From: Patescibacteria group bacterium
GTDB lineage: Bacteria; Patescibacteriota; Gracilibacteria; UBA1369; LOWO2-01-FULL-3
NCBI GenBank assembly: GCA_018818755.1
Contig: JAHIRL010000123.1
Coordinates: 1-5,748, forward strand
Length of the DNA stretch: 5,748 nt
Reading direction: 5' to 3'
Within the stretch, counting starts at the first letter, position 1; every line of letters begins with the position of its first letter. Below, one piece after another: positions 1-5,748 of this stretch. The notes under the pieces are model-generated. The model did not search any database. It was not told the DNA's origin and was given only the letters and a program-made list of their open reading frames with translations. The position numbers were made by a program, and so were the translations under genes.

Positions 1-31
1 CTAAGAACTTTTTCAACATTTTTTGGAACAT
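1..31 (-). CDS. 5' end of an unidentified gene (partial, runs off the left edge)
   Basis: Only ten codons are visible, reading MFQKMLKKFL. They begin at the ATG at 31-29 and stay open to the window edge. A second in-frame ATG lies at 19-17. The lysine-rich, then hydrophobic, start could be the n-region of a signal peptide, but too little is visible to say what the protein is. Support for a real gene comes from the upstream signals: a near-consensus promoter (77-105) about 45 nt before the start, and a TAAC at 45-42 that ends 10 nt before the ATG, as in the other minus-strand genes here. There is no Shine-Dalgarno sequence. It follows the groEL terminator and so is probably its own transcription unit. 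Confidence 0.45.
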   Translation of the reverse strand, partial: MFQKMLKKFL

Positions 32-76
32 ATTGGTTTTGGTTATTTATGTTTATTATATAGAAAAATTCCAATA

Positions 77-105
77 ATTATAGCACATTTATAAAATCGA
101 TTCAA
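77..105 (-). promoter_or_regulatory. sigma70-type promoter with extended -10 for the left-edge gene
   Basis: On the minus strand there is TTGAAT (105-100), a 17-nt spacer, then a perfect TATAAT (82-77). The -10 is preceded by TGC, which makes an extended -10 (TGTGCTATAAT). The expected transcription start is near position 70, giving a leader of about 40 nt to the ATG at 31. It lies just past the groEL terminator, so it probably starts a new transcript. The core TGTGCTATA recurs at 2309-2317 and 5554-5562. Confidence 0.6.
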
Positions 106-107
106 TA

Positions 108-147
108 CTAAAAAGCCGCCAACCCCCCCAATTTGACGACTTTTTAG
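108..147 (-). terminator. hairpin terminator after groEL
   Basis: A 15-bp stem is formed by 108-122 and 133-147, with a 10-nt loop. In the minus-strand RNA the two imperfect positions are G-U wobble pairs. The stem carries A5 and U5 runs at its base, so it could terminate from either side. The loop contains a run of seven G (C on the plus strand). It begins 18 nt after the groEL stop codon, where an operon terminator is expected. Confidence 0.75.
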
Positions 148-165
148 CAATTTTCTGAAATTTTT

Positions 166-1821
<1,656 letters not shown>

Positions 1822-1828
1822 TTAAGAA

Positions 1829-2122
1829 TTAAGCTAGTTTTGCATAGATATCTGATGCGGAAAGAATCAAAACTTCCTTCCCATCAACTTTCACCTCAGT
1901 TGGACCATACTTTGAAAAAAGAACCATATCGCCCTCAGCTACTTCCATAGCCATACGGGTTCCATCATCCTTCATCTTTCCGGGCCCGGCCGCAAGCACT
2001 TTCCCTTTCATTGGTTTCTCTTTTGAAGCGGTATCAGGAATAATAATTCCGCTCTGCGAAGTTACTTCTTCCGCAATAGCCTCAACAACAAGGTTATCCG
2101 AAGTTGGAATGATTTTTGCCAT
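1829..2122 (-). CDS. groES: co-chaperonin GroES (Hsp10, 10-kDa subunit)
   Basis: 97-residue co-chaperonin that forms the heptameric lid of the GroEL chamber. The sequence shows the GroES fold pattern: N-terminal MAKIIPTSDNLVVEA, and the mobile loop at about residues 18-34. The loop's hydrophobic tripeptide, III at 26-28 in SGIIIPD, stands where IVL contacts GroEL in well-studied homologues. Later come GKVLAAGPGK (40-49), GDMVLFSKYG (64-73) and the end segment KEVLILSASDIYAKLA. I chose the ATG at 2122. An in-frame TTG at 2140 would add MFNPIN, but that stretch is not family-like, lies only about 12 nt from the predicted transcript start, and contains the TTTAACC leader motif. It is first in the operon with groEL and is under CIRCE control. 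Confidence 0.97.
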   Translation of the reverse strand: MAKIIPTSDNLVVEAIAEEVTSQSGIIIPDTASKEKPMKGKVLAAGPGKMKDDGTRMAMEVAEGDMVLFSKYGPTEVKVDGKEVLILSASDIYAKLA

Positions 2123-2130
2123 ATTTATAG

Positions 2131-2137
2131 GGTTAAA
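2131..2137 (-). promoter_or_regulatory. TTTAACC leader motif of groES (possible non-SD ribosome binding site)
   Basis: The minus strand reads TTTAACC at 2137-2131. Its TAAC ends 9 nt before the groES ATG. The leader has no GGAG-like element. The same TAAC, 8-11 nt before the start codon, precedes the left-edge gene (45-42), groEL (1824-1821), the small ORF (2290-2287), rny (3987-3984) and the SLH gene (5536-5533). The ribosome-binding role is inferred from constant position only. Confidence 0.4.
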
Positions 2138-2146
2138 CAATTAAAA

Positions 2147-2173
2147 TTAGCACCCCGTATTATAGAGTGCTAA
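2147..2173. promoter_or_regulatory. CIRCE operator (HrcA binding site)
   Basis: TTAGCACCC (2147-2155), a 9-nt spacer, then GAGTGCTAA (2165-2173). This is the CIRCE consensus TTAGCACTC-N9-GAGTGCTAA with a single mismatch. CIRCE is bound by the repressor HrcA, which releases on heat shock when GroEL is busy with unfolded protein. The operator ends 24 nt upstream of the groES ATG and its spacer contains the -10 box, so bound HrcA would directly cover the promoter. An hrcA gene is not in this window but should exist in the genome. Confidence 0.93.
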
Positions 2174-2186
2174 TTATCCTAGTCAA
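2159..2186 (-). promoter_or_regulatory. groES-groEL promoter, embedded in CIRCE
   Basis: Minus strand: TTGACT (2186-2181), a 16-nt spacer, and a perfect TATAAT (2164-2159). The -10 lies wholly in the CIRCE spacer. The expected start of transcription is around 2152, giving a leader of about 30 nt. The mRNA would then contain only the distal half of CIRCE, so regulation should act at the DNA level and not through a CIRCE hairpin in the RNA. Confidence 0.8.
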
Positions 2187-2202
2187 GATCAAATTTTTCC
2201 AC

Positions 2203-2277
2203 CTAGTTCAAACATTGTAAAAGCCCATGAAAATACGGCATAATCTCACAAATCAGTAGTCCCAATGAAATAAACAT
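2203..2277 (-). CDS. predicted 24-residue small protein upstream of groES
   Basis: A short ORF runs from the ATG at 2277-2275 to the TAG at 2205-2203. It encodes 24 mostly hydrophobic residues, beginning MFISLGLLIC and ending GLLQCLN, with two cysteines and few charges. I recognise no family. Three signals in register support expression: an extended -10 TGTGCTATATT at 2317-2307, a predicted leader of about 25 nt, and TTTTAACC whose TAAC (2290-2287) ends 9 nt before the ATG. The ORF ends 17 nt before the groES -35 box. It could be a small membrane peptide, a leader peptide for a longer groESL transcript, or a chance ORF. Length alone gives no support, and conservation has not been tested. Confidence 0.35.
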   Translation of the reverse strand: MFISLGLLICEIMPYFHGLLQCLN

Positions 2278-2306
2278 AAAAACAAGGTTAAAAGATTAAC
2301 AACAAG

Positions 2307-2317
2307 AATATAGCACA
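2307..2317 (-). promoter_or_regulatory. extended -10 promoter-like site (TGTGCTATATT)
   Basis: The minus strand reads TGTGCTATATT at 2317-2307: TGC followed by TATATT, one mismatch from TATAAT. With the preceding T-run, the 12 bases TTTTGTGCTATA are identical to those in front of the SLH gene (5554-5565). No good -35 is visible; the region upstream is G-rich (TTGGGGTGGGGTGG). It would start a transcript near 2300, serving the small ORF at 2203-2277 and possibly acting as a second, upstream promoter for groESL. Confidence 0.4.
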
Positions 2318-2334
2318 AAACCACCCCACCCCAA

Positions 2335-2454
2335 CAGTAAAATTCTAATGAGATAGATACAAGGCGAAAGTAAAAAAATAGCCGCAGTGTACAAAAGTAC
2401 ATGAGGACTATTTTTTAACTTTCAACGAAGTAGACACTCACTAGAATTTTACTG
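2335..2454. repeat. 120-bp imperfect palindrome, possible mobile palindromic element
   Basis: Two 58-nt arms (2335-2392 and 2397-2454) are inverted copies separated by a 4-nt AAAA loop. By hand alignment without gaps, 39 of 58 positions pair. The outer 13 bp (CAGTAAAATTCTA) pair perfectly. Further paired blocks are TGAG, GAAAGT, AAAAAATAG (9 bp) and TGTAC at the tip, separated by equal-length unpaired stretches. The right end overlaps the last codon and stop of rny (CAG TAA). As RNA it would make a long, bulged hairpin at the end of the rny message. The inner AAAAAATAG/CTATTTTTT stem is followed by a U-rich run and could act as terminator or 3'-end stabiliser. No clear target-site duplication flanks it. 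I cannot assign it to a named repeat family. Confidence 0.8.
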
Positions 2455-3972
2455 AGCAAAATCTTCAGCTCTCATCTCCCTCATCACATGAACCTTCACC
2501 GCTCCAGGATGCTGAACATCGGTCTCAATCTTCCTGGCAATACTATGAGAAAGCTTAACGGACTGAAGATCATCCAATTCTTCCGGATTAACAAAAACCC
2601 GAACCTCCGTTCCAGCCTGAACAACGAAAGATTTATCAACACCCTCCATGCTATTGCACAAATTCTCAAGCTCAGAAAGTCTCTTAATATAAGAATCCAA
2701 ATTGTCCTTGTTTGCCCCCGGACGAGAATTTGAAATCAAATTAGCCGCCTGTACAAGCTGAGCCTCAATACTCTCCGGCATCGGATCACCATGATGCGCC
2801 TCAATCGCATGAACAACCTCCTTGGAAAGTCCAAATTTTCTGGCAATATCACCACCGATTTTGGCATGATGTCCGGCAACCTCGTGATCCACAGCCTTCC
2901 CAATATCATGCAAAAGTCCGGCCTTTTTACAAACACTCACATCTGCACCAAGCTCAGCCGCAAGATTCGCAGCAATATAAGAAACCTCCATCGAATGTTT
3001 AAGAACATTTTGCCCATTGGCAACTCTAAATTTAAGTCTTCCCAAAATCTTAATCAAATTAGGATGAAGCCCCGTAACACCGGTTTCCATGACGGATTTC
3101 TCGCCCAACTCCTTAATAAGCACATTAATCTCCTCTTTAACCTTTTCCACAGTTTCCTCAATTCTCGCCGGATGGATTCGCCCATCTTCAAGCAACCTCT
3201 CAAGAGCAACCTTAGCAATATAACGACGAATCAAATCAAAACCGGAAAGCACAATCGAACCGGGAGTATCATCCACAATCACATCCACACCGGTAATCTG
3301 CTCAAAAGTATTGATATTTCGCCCTTCTCTACCAATAATTCGCCCTTTTAGATCATCGCTCGGCAAATTCACAATCGTCGCTGTCGATTCCTGCGTAGTT
3401 TCTGCGGCAGTTCGTGCGATAGCATCAGCAATGATGATTTTCGCCTTCTCCTTGGATTTTTCATTTAATTCAGCCTCGGTTTTCTTAATCTGAACAATAA
3501 TATCCTCCTTAGACTCCTCTTCCACCTTTTTAAGAAGGATATCCTTTGCCTCCTCCTTTGACATGTTGGCAATTTTTTCCAATTGCTGGGACTGAAGTTT
3601 ATAAATTCCCTCAACCTCACCACGCAACTCCTTAATAGAAGCAACCTTGGTATCTAGTTCTGTGCGAAGCTTATCAGCTTCTTCGCTCTTTGCATCCAAA
3701 GTTTCCTCTTTTTTCATTAACCTCTCTTCTATCTGATTTAACTGCTCCTGCTTTTTTTGCTCCTCCTTTTTTAGATCATCCTGAAGCTTAAAAGCTTCAT
3801 TGCGCGCCTCATACAGGACTTCTTTAGCTTTGTTTTTAGCATCATCAAGCAATTTATCTGCTTTTTCAACGAGGTCTTTGTTCTTTTTTTCAACCTCAAC
3901 TTTTCGATAATAAAAACCGCCAAATCCTCCCGCAGCAAGGCCCACAACAATGAATAACATTGTTAACCACAT
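2449..3972 (-). CDS. rny: ribonuclease Y, membrane-anchored endoribonuclease
   Basis: Complete 507-residue RNase Y, close to the roughly 520 residues usual for the family. It cuts single-stranded RNA internally and begins mRNA decay at the inner face of the membrane. Architecture in order: one N-terminal membrane helix (about 2-22, MLFIVVGLAAGGFGGF); a long Lys/Glu-rich coiled coil (about 25-175); a KH RNA-binding domain with GRIIGREGRN (210-219) and the TGVDVIVDDTPG strand; then an HD-type metal phosphohydrolase domain. The HD domain has His326 (KHSMEV), His355-Asp356 (GLLHDIGKA) and the EAHHGD segment (391-396). The C-terminal SRPGA (416-420) and RAEDFA are also family-like. All expected catalytic residues are present. 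The ATG at 3972 has no Shine-Dalgarno sequence; TAAC (3987-3984) ends 11 nt before it. The stop codon lies inside the palindrome at 2335-2454. Confidence 0.98.
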   Translation of the reverse strand: MWLTMLFIVVGLAAGGFGGFYYRKVEVEKKNKDLVEKADKLLDDAKNKAKEVLYEARNEAFKLQDDLKKEEQKKQEQLNQIEERLMKKEETLDAKSEEADKLRTELDTKVASIKELRGEVEGIYKLQSQQLEKIANMSKEEAKDILLKKVEEESKEDIIVQIKKTEAELNEKSKEKAKIIIADAIARTAAETTQESTATIVNLPSDDLKGRIIGREGRNINTFEQITGVDVIVDDTPGSIVLSGFDLIRRYIAKVALERLLEDGRIHPARIEETVEKVKEEINVLIKELGEKSVMETGVTGLHPNLIKILGRLKFRVANGQNVLKHSMEVSYIAANLAAELGADVSVCKKAGLLHDIGKAVDHEVAGHHAKIGGDIARKFGLSKEVVHAIEAHHGDPMPESIEAQLVQAANLISNSRPGANKDNLDSYIKRLSELENLCNSMEGVDKSFVVQAGTEVRVFVNPEELDDLQSVKLSHSIARKIETDVQHPGAVKVHVMREMRAEDFAQ

Positions 3973-4004
3973 AATAGTTTTTTGTTAGATTCGTATAGGG
4001 GAAA

Positions 4005-4064
4005 TTTTCAGCACAAAGGTTTTTTCAAATTGTTTATTTTAAGTTTTAGTTTATTTTTAAACAA
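4005..4064 (-). promoter_or_regulatory. candidate promoter region for rny
   Basis: Two weak options lie in the AT-rich segment before rny. One is TTTGTGCT followed by GAAAAT (4017-4004), matching the TTTGTGCT part of the other promoter-like sites but with a poor -10; it would give a leader of about 26 nt. The other is TTGTTT (4064-4059), 17 nt, TAAAAT (4041-4036), with a leader of about 56 nt. The second overlaps a direct repeat of GTTTATTTT (4032-4040 and 4049-4057) and a 7-bp inverted repeat TTGTTTA/TAAACAA (4030-4036 and 4058-4064). I cannot choose between them. Confidence 0.3.
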
Positions 4065-4128
4065 TAATCCAATCTCTCAAACCTCCGCCAAAATCTTCAG
4101 TTTCCCACCACAATTTACTGGACTTCAT
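4057..4128 (-). CDS. possible 23-residue ORF or gene remnant upstream of rny
   Basis: An ATG at 4128-4126 opens 23 codons to a TAA at 4059-4057. The peptide begins MKSSKLWWETEDFGG and ends DWIIV, with three tryptophans. The frame is blocked upstream by a TGA at 4140-4138. The stretch is more GC-rich and purine-rich on the minus strand than the AT-rich leader beside it, like the coding genes here. However, it has no TAAC leader and no clear promoter. It could be a leader peptide, the end of a decayed gene, or chance. I recognise no family. Confidence 0.2.
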   Translation of the reverse strand: MKSSKLWWETEDFGGGLRDWIIV

Positions 4129-4189
4129 GTCAAGCTGTCAATTTAAAAAATTTAGAAAGATTTTAAACATCTATGAAATGATTTCAATC

Positions 4190-4876
4190 ATGCCAAAAAC
4201 AAAGATAATATTTCTAATTACCACAATTCTTCTTCTCTTAAAACCTGTAAGCGAAGCGGGAAATTTGGAAATATCAGAAGTTTTTCCAAACCCAAAAGGA
4301 AAAGATCAAAATCAGGAATATATTGAATTTTTCAACTCCGGCCCAAGCCCTATAAACCTCAAAGAGTGGATTATTCAAAAAAATGGAACAAAAAGCAAAA
4401 TAAAAGAAGACTTTATAATCTCACCAAATCAATACAAATCACTAAAAACCACTCTCCCAAACAAAGAAAGTACACTCCAATTCATCACCCCCTCTTCCCA
4501 AATCTACAAAACCATCTCCTACCCACAAGCACCGGAAAACCAAAGCTATACCCACATCTCGGACAAATACATTTGGACAATTCCCACAGAAAACCAAAAA
4601 AATCCTCATTTCCAAATTTTCCAAGGCAAATTTAAAGACCTCATCACAGAAATCCATATTCCTCAAAACCGCCAAAAATTCCTCTCCCTAATAATTTCCC
4701 CAAACGCCTCTGCAAAAATCCTCGCTCTTAAACTAAAAAATCATTACTTCCTCCAAAAAATTCAAATCACCAACCCCCCCTCGCCAAAAAAACCAATTCC
4801 AAAAGAACCAACACTCCCAATCCTCATTATCTCCATTCCCCTACTTTTGCTGATCCTCCATTACTCTAAACAATAA
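4190..4876 (+). CDS. secreted lamin-tail-domain (LTD) protein with C-terminal membrane anchor
   Basis: About 228 residues from the chosen start. The N-terminus MPKTKIIFLITTILLLL is a signal peptide with a plausible cleavage site after VSEA. The mature part opens with LEISEVFPNPKGKDQNQEYIEFFNSG, then INLKEWIIQ and later the SYTHI and WTIP stretches. This is the pattern of bacterial lamin tail domains (EV-PNP-G-D--EYIE--N-G, then a W---P end), an Ig-like beta fold common on surface proteins. A Pro/Lys linker (PSPKKPIPKEP) leads to a hydrophobic segment LPILIISIPLLLLILHY and a short tail, so the protein should be membrane-tethered outside the cell. In-frame ATGs also lie at 4127 and 4178. I prefer 4190 because it gives a normal signal peptide; 4178 is possible. 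It is the only plus-strand gene, and its coding strand is unusually C-rich and G-poor. Ligand and partners are unknown. Confidence 0.8.
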   Translation: MPKTKIIFLITTILLLLKPVSEAGNLEISEVFPNPKGKDQNQEYIEFFNSGPSPINLKEWIIQKNGTKSKIKEDFIISPNQYKSLKTTLPNKESTLQFITPSSQIYKTISYPQAPENQSYTHISDKYIWTIPTENQKNPHFQIFQGKFKDLITEIHIPQNRQKFLSLIISPNASAKILALKLKNHYFLQKIQITNPPSPKKPIPKEPTLPILIISIPLLLLILHYSKQ

Positions 4877-5524
4877 CTCAGCCATTTGAGCTCTAGTCAT
4901 CTCCGCAAGCGGATCCACTCCTTCGTCAATAAAACCTCTTTCCACCGCCTCATTAACATAACCGGCATACCACTCCCCTCCCTCAAAATCCGGGATTTCA
5001 TAGGCAAAAGCAGTCATCAGAACTTTCAAACCTTCAGCATAAATCACAAAATTATTCGGCTTATAAGTACCATCAGCATAACCGGAAATCCATCCACCCG
5101 CTTTCGCATAACAAACAAAAGTGGCATACCACTCAGTTTTAACATCTTCAAAACAATTTTCATAAGTCCCCACACTAAAATCAGCATCAACAGCATCAGT
5201 CAAAACAGCCAAAAACTCCACTCTGTTTATAAAATTTTCCGGCTTAAAAGTCCCGTCATCATAACCCTCCAAAATTCCCTCATATTTCAGTTTCTCAATC
5301 GCAATCGCGTTTTTATGATCCGACCCAACATCTGAGAACAAGCCATAAACCACCTCCTCAGCCTCTTTCTCAGTCTCATCAGCTGCCACAATTGAAGCTT
5401 GCATATAATGCACATACTCATTGGTAGAAATGAAGTAGGAAATTAGGGCATAAACTGAAAGAATAGAAAAAGCCGCAAGCACACCAATAAAAGTAAAATG
5501 AGATTTATCAATTTTCTTAAACAT
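4841..5524 (-). CDS. membrane-anchored S-layer homology (SLH) domain protein
   Basis: 227 residues. A short Lys-rich N-terminus is followed by one hydrophobic helix (about 10-32), which could be an uncleaved anchor or a signal peptide. Three SLH-type repeats follow. Repeat 1 (about 63-108) has FSDV, ILEGYDDGTFKPENFINRVEFL. Repeat 2 (about 125-173) has FEDV, WISGYADGTYKPNNFVIYAEGL. Repeat 3 (about 184-222) has EWYAGYVNEAV, then DPLAEMTRAQMAELL and is shortened. SLH domains attach proteins to cell-wall polymers or the cell surface. The TRAE-type binding motif is only partly kept (NRVE, IYAE, TRAQ). Cys124 and Cys138 in repeat 2 could form a disulfide. There is no other catalytic domain, so the role is probably structural. 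The start has no Shine-Dalgarno sequence; TTTAACC precedes it, with TAAC (5536-5533) ending 8 nt before the ATG. Its last 36 bp overlap the LTD gene on the opposite strand. Confidence 0.88.
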   Translation of the reverse strand: MFKKIDKSHFTFIGVLAAFSILSVYALISYFISTNEYVHYMQASIVAADETEKEAEEVVYGLFSDVGSDHKNAIAIEKLKYEGILEGYDDGTFKPENFINRVEFLAVLTDAVDADFSVGTYENCFEDVKTEWYATFVCYAKAGGWISGYADGTYKPNNFVIYAEGLKVLMTAFAYEIPDFEGGEWYAGYVNEAVERGFIDEGVDPLAEMTRAQMAELLFRVMEDQQK

Positions 5525-5551
5525 ATTTTATGGTTAAAGATCAACAAGCAA

Positions 5552-5579
5552 TTTATAGCACAAAATTACTTCAAATCAA
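5552..5579 (-). promoter_or_regulatory. extended -10 promoter of the SLH gene
   Basis: Minus strand: TTGATT (5579-5574), a 16-nt spacer, and TATAAA (5557-5552). The -10 is directly preceded by TGC within TTTTGTGCTATAAAT. The expected transcription start is near 5545, with a leader of about 20 nt to the ATG at 5524. It shares 12 identical bases with the site at 2309-2320. The rest of the 5525-5646 gap holds no recognisable terminator for the gene on its right. Confidence 0.5.
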
Positions 5580-5646
5580 AGCAGCCCGCCAAGTAACCAT
5601 ATATTCAAAATAGACTTTGTACATTCGCCCTAATCCACTTCGGTTC

Positions 5647-5748
5647 TTAAACTTCGTCCTCTTCTTTCCTTCTAGCGGCCAAAACCGCAGCAGCAGCAGC
5701 AAGCATCACACCGGCAGCTGTACCTTCAGGAGTTCCACCGGTATTGCA
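5647..5748 (-). CDS. C-terminal tail of a surface protein with a sorting-signal-like end (partial)
   Basis: The last 33 residues of a gene entering from the right edge. They begin CNTGGTPEG, continue as a hydrophobic Ala-rich helix (AAGVMLAAAAAVLAA), and end RRKEEDEV before a TAA at 5649-5647. This three-part tail (a short TG motif, a membrane helix, then a basic cluster) resembles sortase or related C-terminal sorting signals. The first residues could be the end of an LPxTG-like motif (?CNTG), but the first position is outside the window. An acidic end after the RRK is unusual for classical LPxTG proteins. A plain C-terminal membrane anchor is the alternative. The protein's main function cannot be seen. 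Confidence 0.7.
   Translation of the reverse strand, partial: CNTGGTPEGTAAGVMLAAAAAVLAARRKEEDEV

Noticed and set aside
2123..2140. Six-residue N-terminal extension of GroES from a TTG at 2140
   Set aside because: It does not match the family N-terminus, starts only about 12 nt from the predicted transcript start, and contains the TTTAACC leader motif. The ATG at 2122 fits better.
2488..3493. Several plus-strand ORFs and one alternative minus-strand ORF within rny
   Set aside because: Shadows of the intact rny frame, with no start signals or recognisable domains.
4127..4189. Longer LTD protein start at ATG 4127
   Set aside because: It would put 21 mostly polar residues before the signal peptide. 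The ATG at 4190 (or 4178) gives a normal signal sequence. It is kept only as an alternative.
4886..5335. 149-codon plus-strand ORF opposite the SLH gene
   Set aside because: The opposite frame carries clear SLH repeats. This one has no recognisable motif.
5577..5622. A short minus-strand ORF of about 17 codons in the gap before the SLH gene
   Set aside because: No TAAC leader, no promoter, very short, and it ends close to the SLH promoter. Nothing beyond chance supports it.
5598..5625. Possible remnant of the 2335-2454 palindrome (AAAATAG followed by TGTAC)
   Set aside because: Only two short blocks match and their spacing differs (4 nt against 6 nt). No inverted arms are present.

Overview
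The window is AT-rich bacterial DNA. It carries two core genes for protein folding and RNA turnover (groES-groEL and rny), followed by three cell-envelope proteins. The combination of S-layer-homology and lamin-tail envelope proteins, A-rich leaders without Shine-Dalgarno sequences, and very short regulatory gaps suggests a candidate-phyla-radiation (Patescibacteria) genome, possibly Peregrinibacteria. That placement is inference. The genes read cleanly with the standard code and end in TAA or TAG.

Layout. At the left edge a promoter on the minus strand leads into a gene of which only about ten codons are inside the window. A hairpin terminator separates it from the minus-strand groES-groEL operon. 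This operon has its own sigma70-type promoter, with the -10 box inside a nearly perfect CIRCE operator, so HrcA repression is expected. Between groES and rny lie a second promoter-like site, an unlisted 24-codon small ORF with the same leader motif as the larger genes, and a 120-bp imperfect palindrome whose outer end supplies the last codon and stop codon of rny. RNase Y (rny) follows, also on the minus strand. A 217-bp divergent gap then leads to the only plus-strand gene, a secreted and membrane-anchored lamin-tail-domain protein. Its 3' end overlaps, tail to tail, a minus-strand membrane protein with three S-layer homology repeats. At the right edge is the C-terminal tail of another surface protein with a sorting-signal-like end.

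Together, groES-groEL is a heat-inducible folding operon and rny encodes the membrane-bound endoribonuclease that starts mRNA decay. The right-hand genes look like cell-surface or S-layer components.

The most interesting observations are the following. TAAC, often as TTTAACC, lies 8-11 nt before every minus-strand start codon, in place of a Shine-Dalgarno sequence. TGTGCT elements recur at promoter positions. The small ORF upstream of groES carries both signals.
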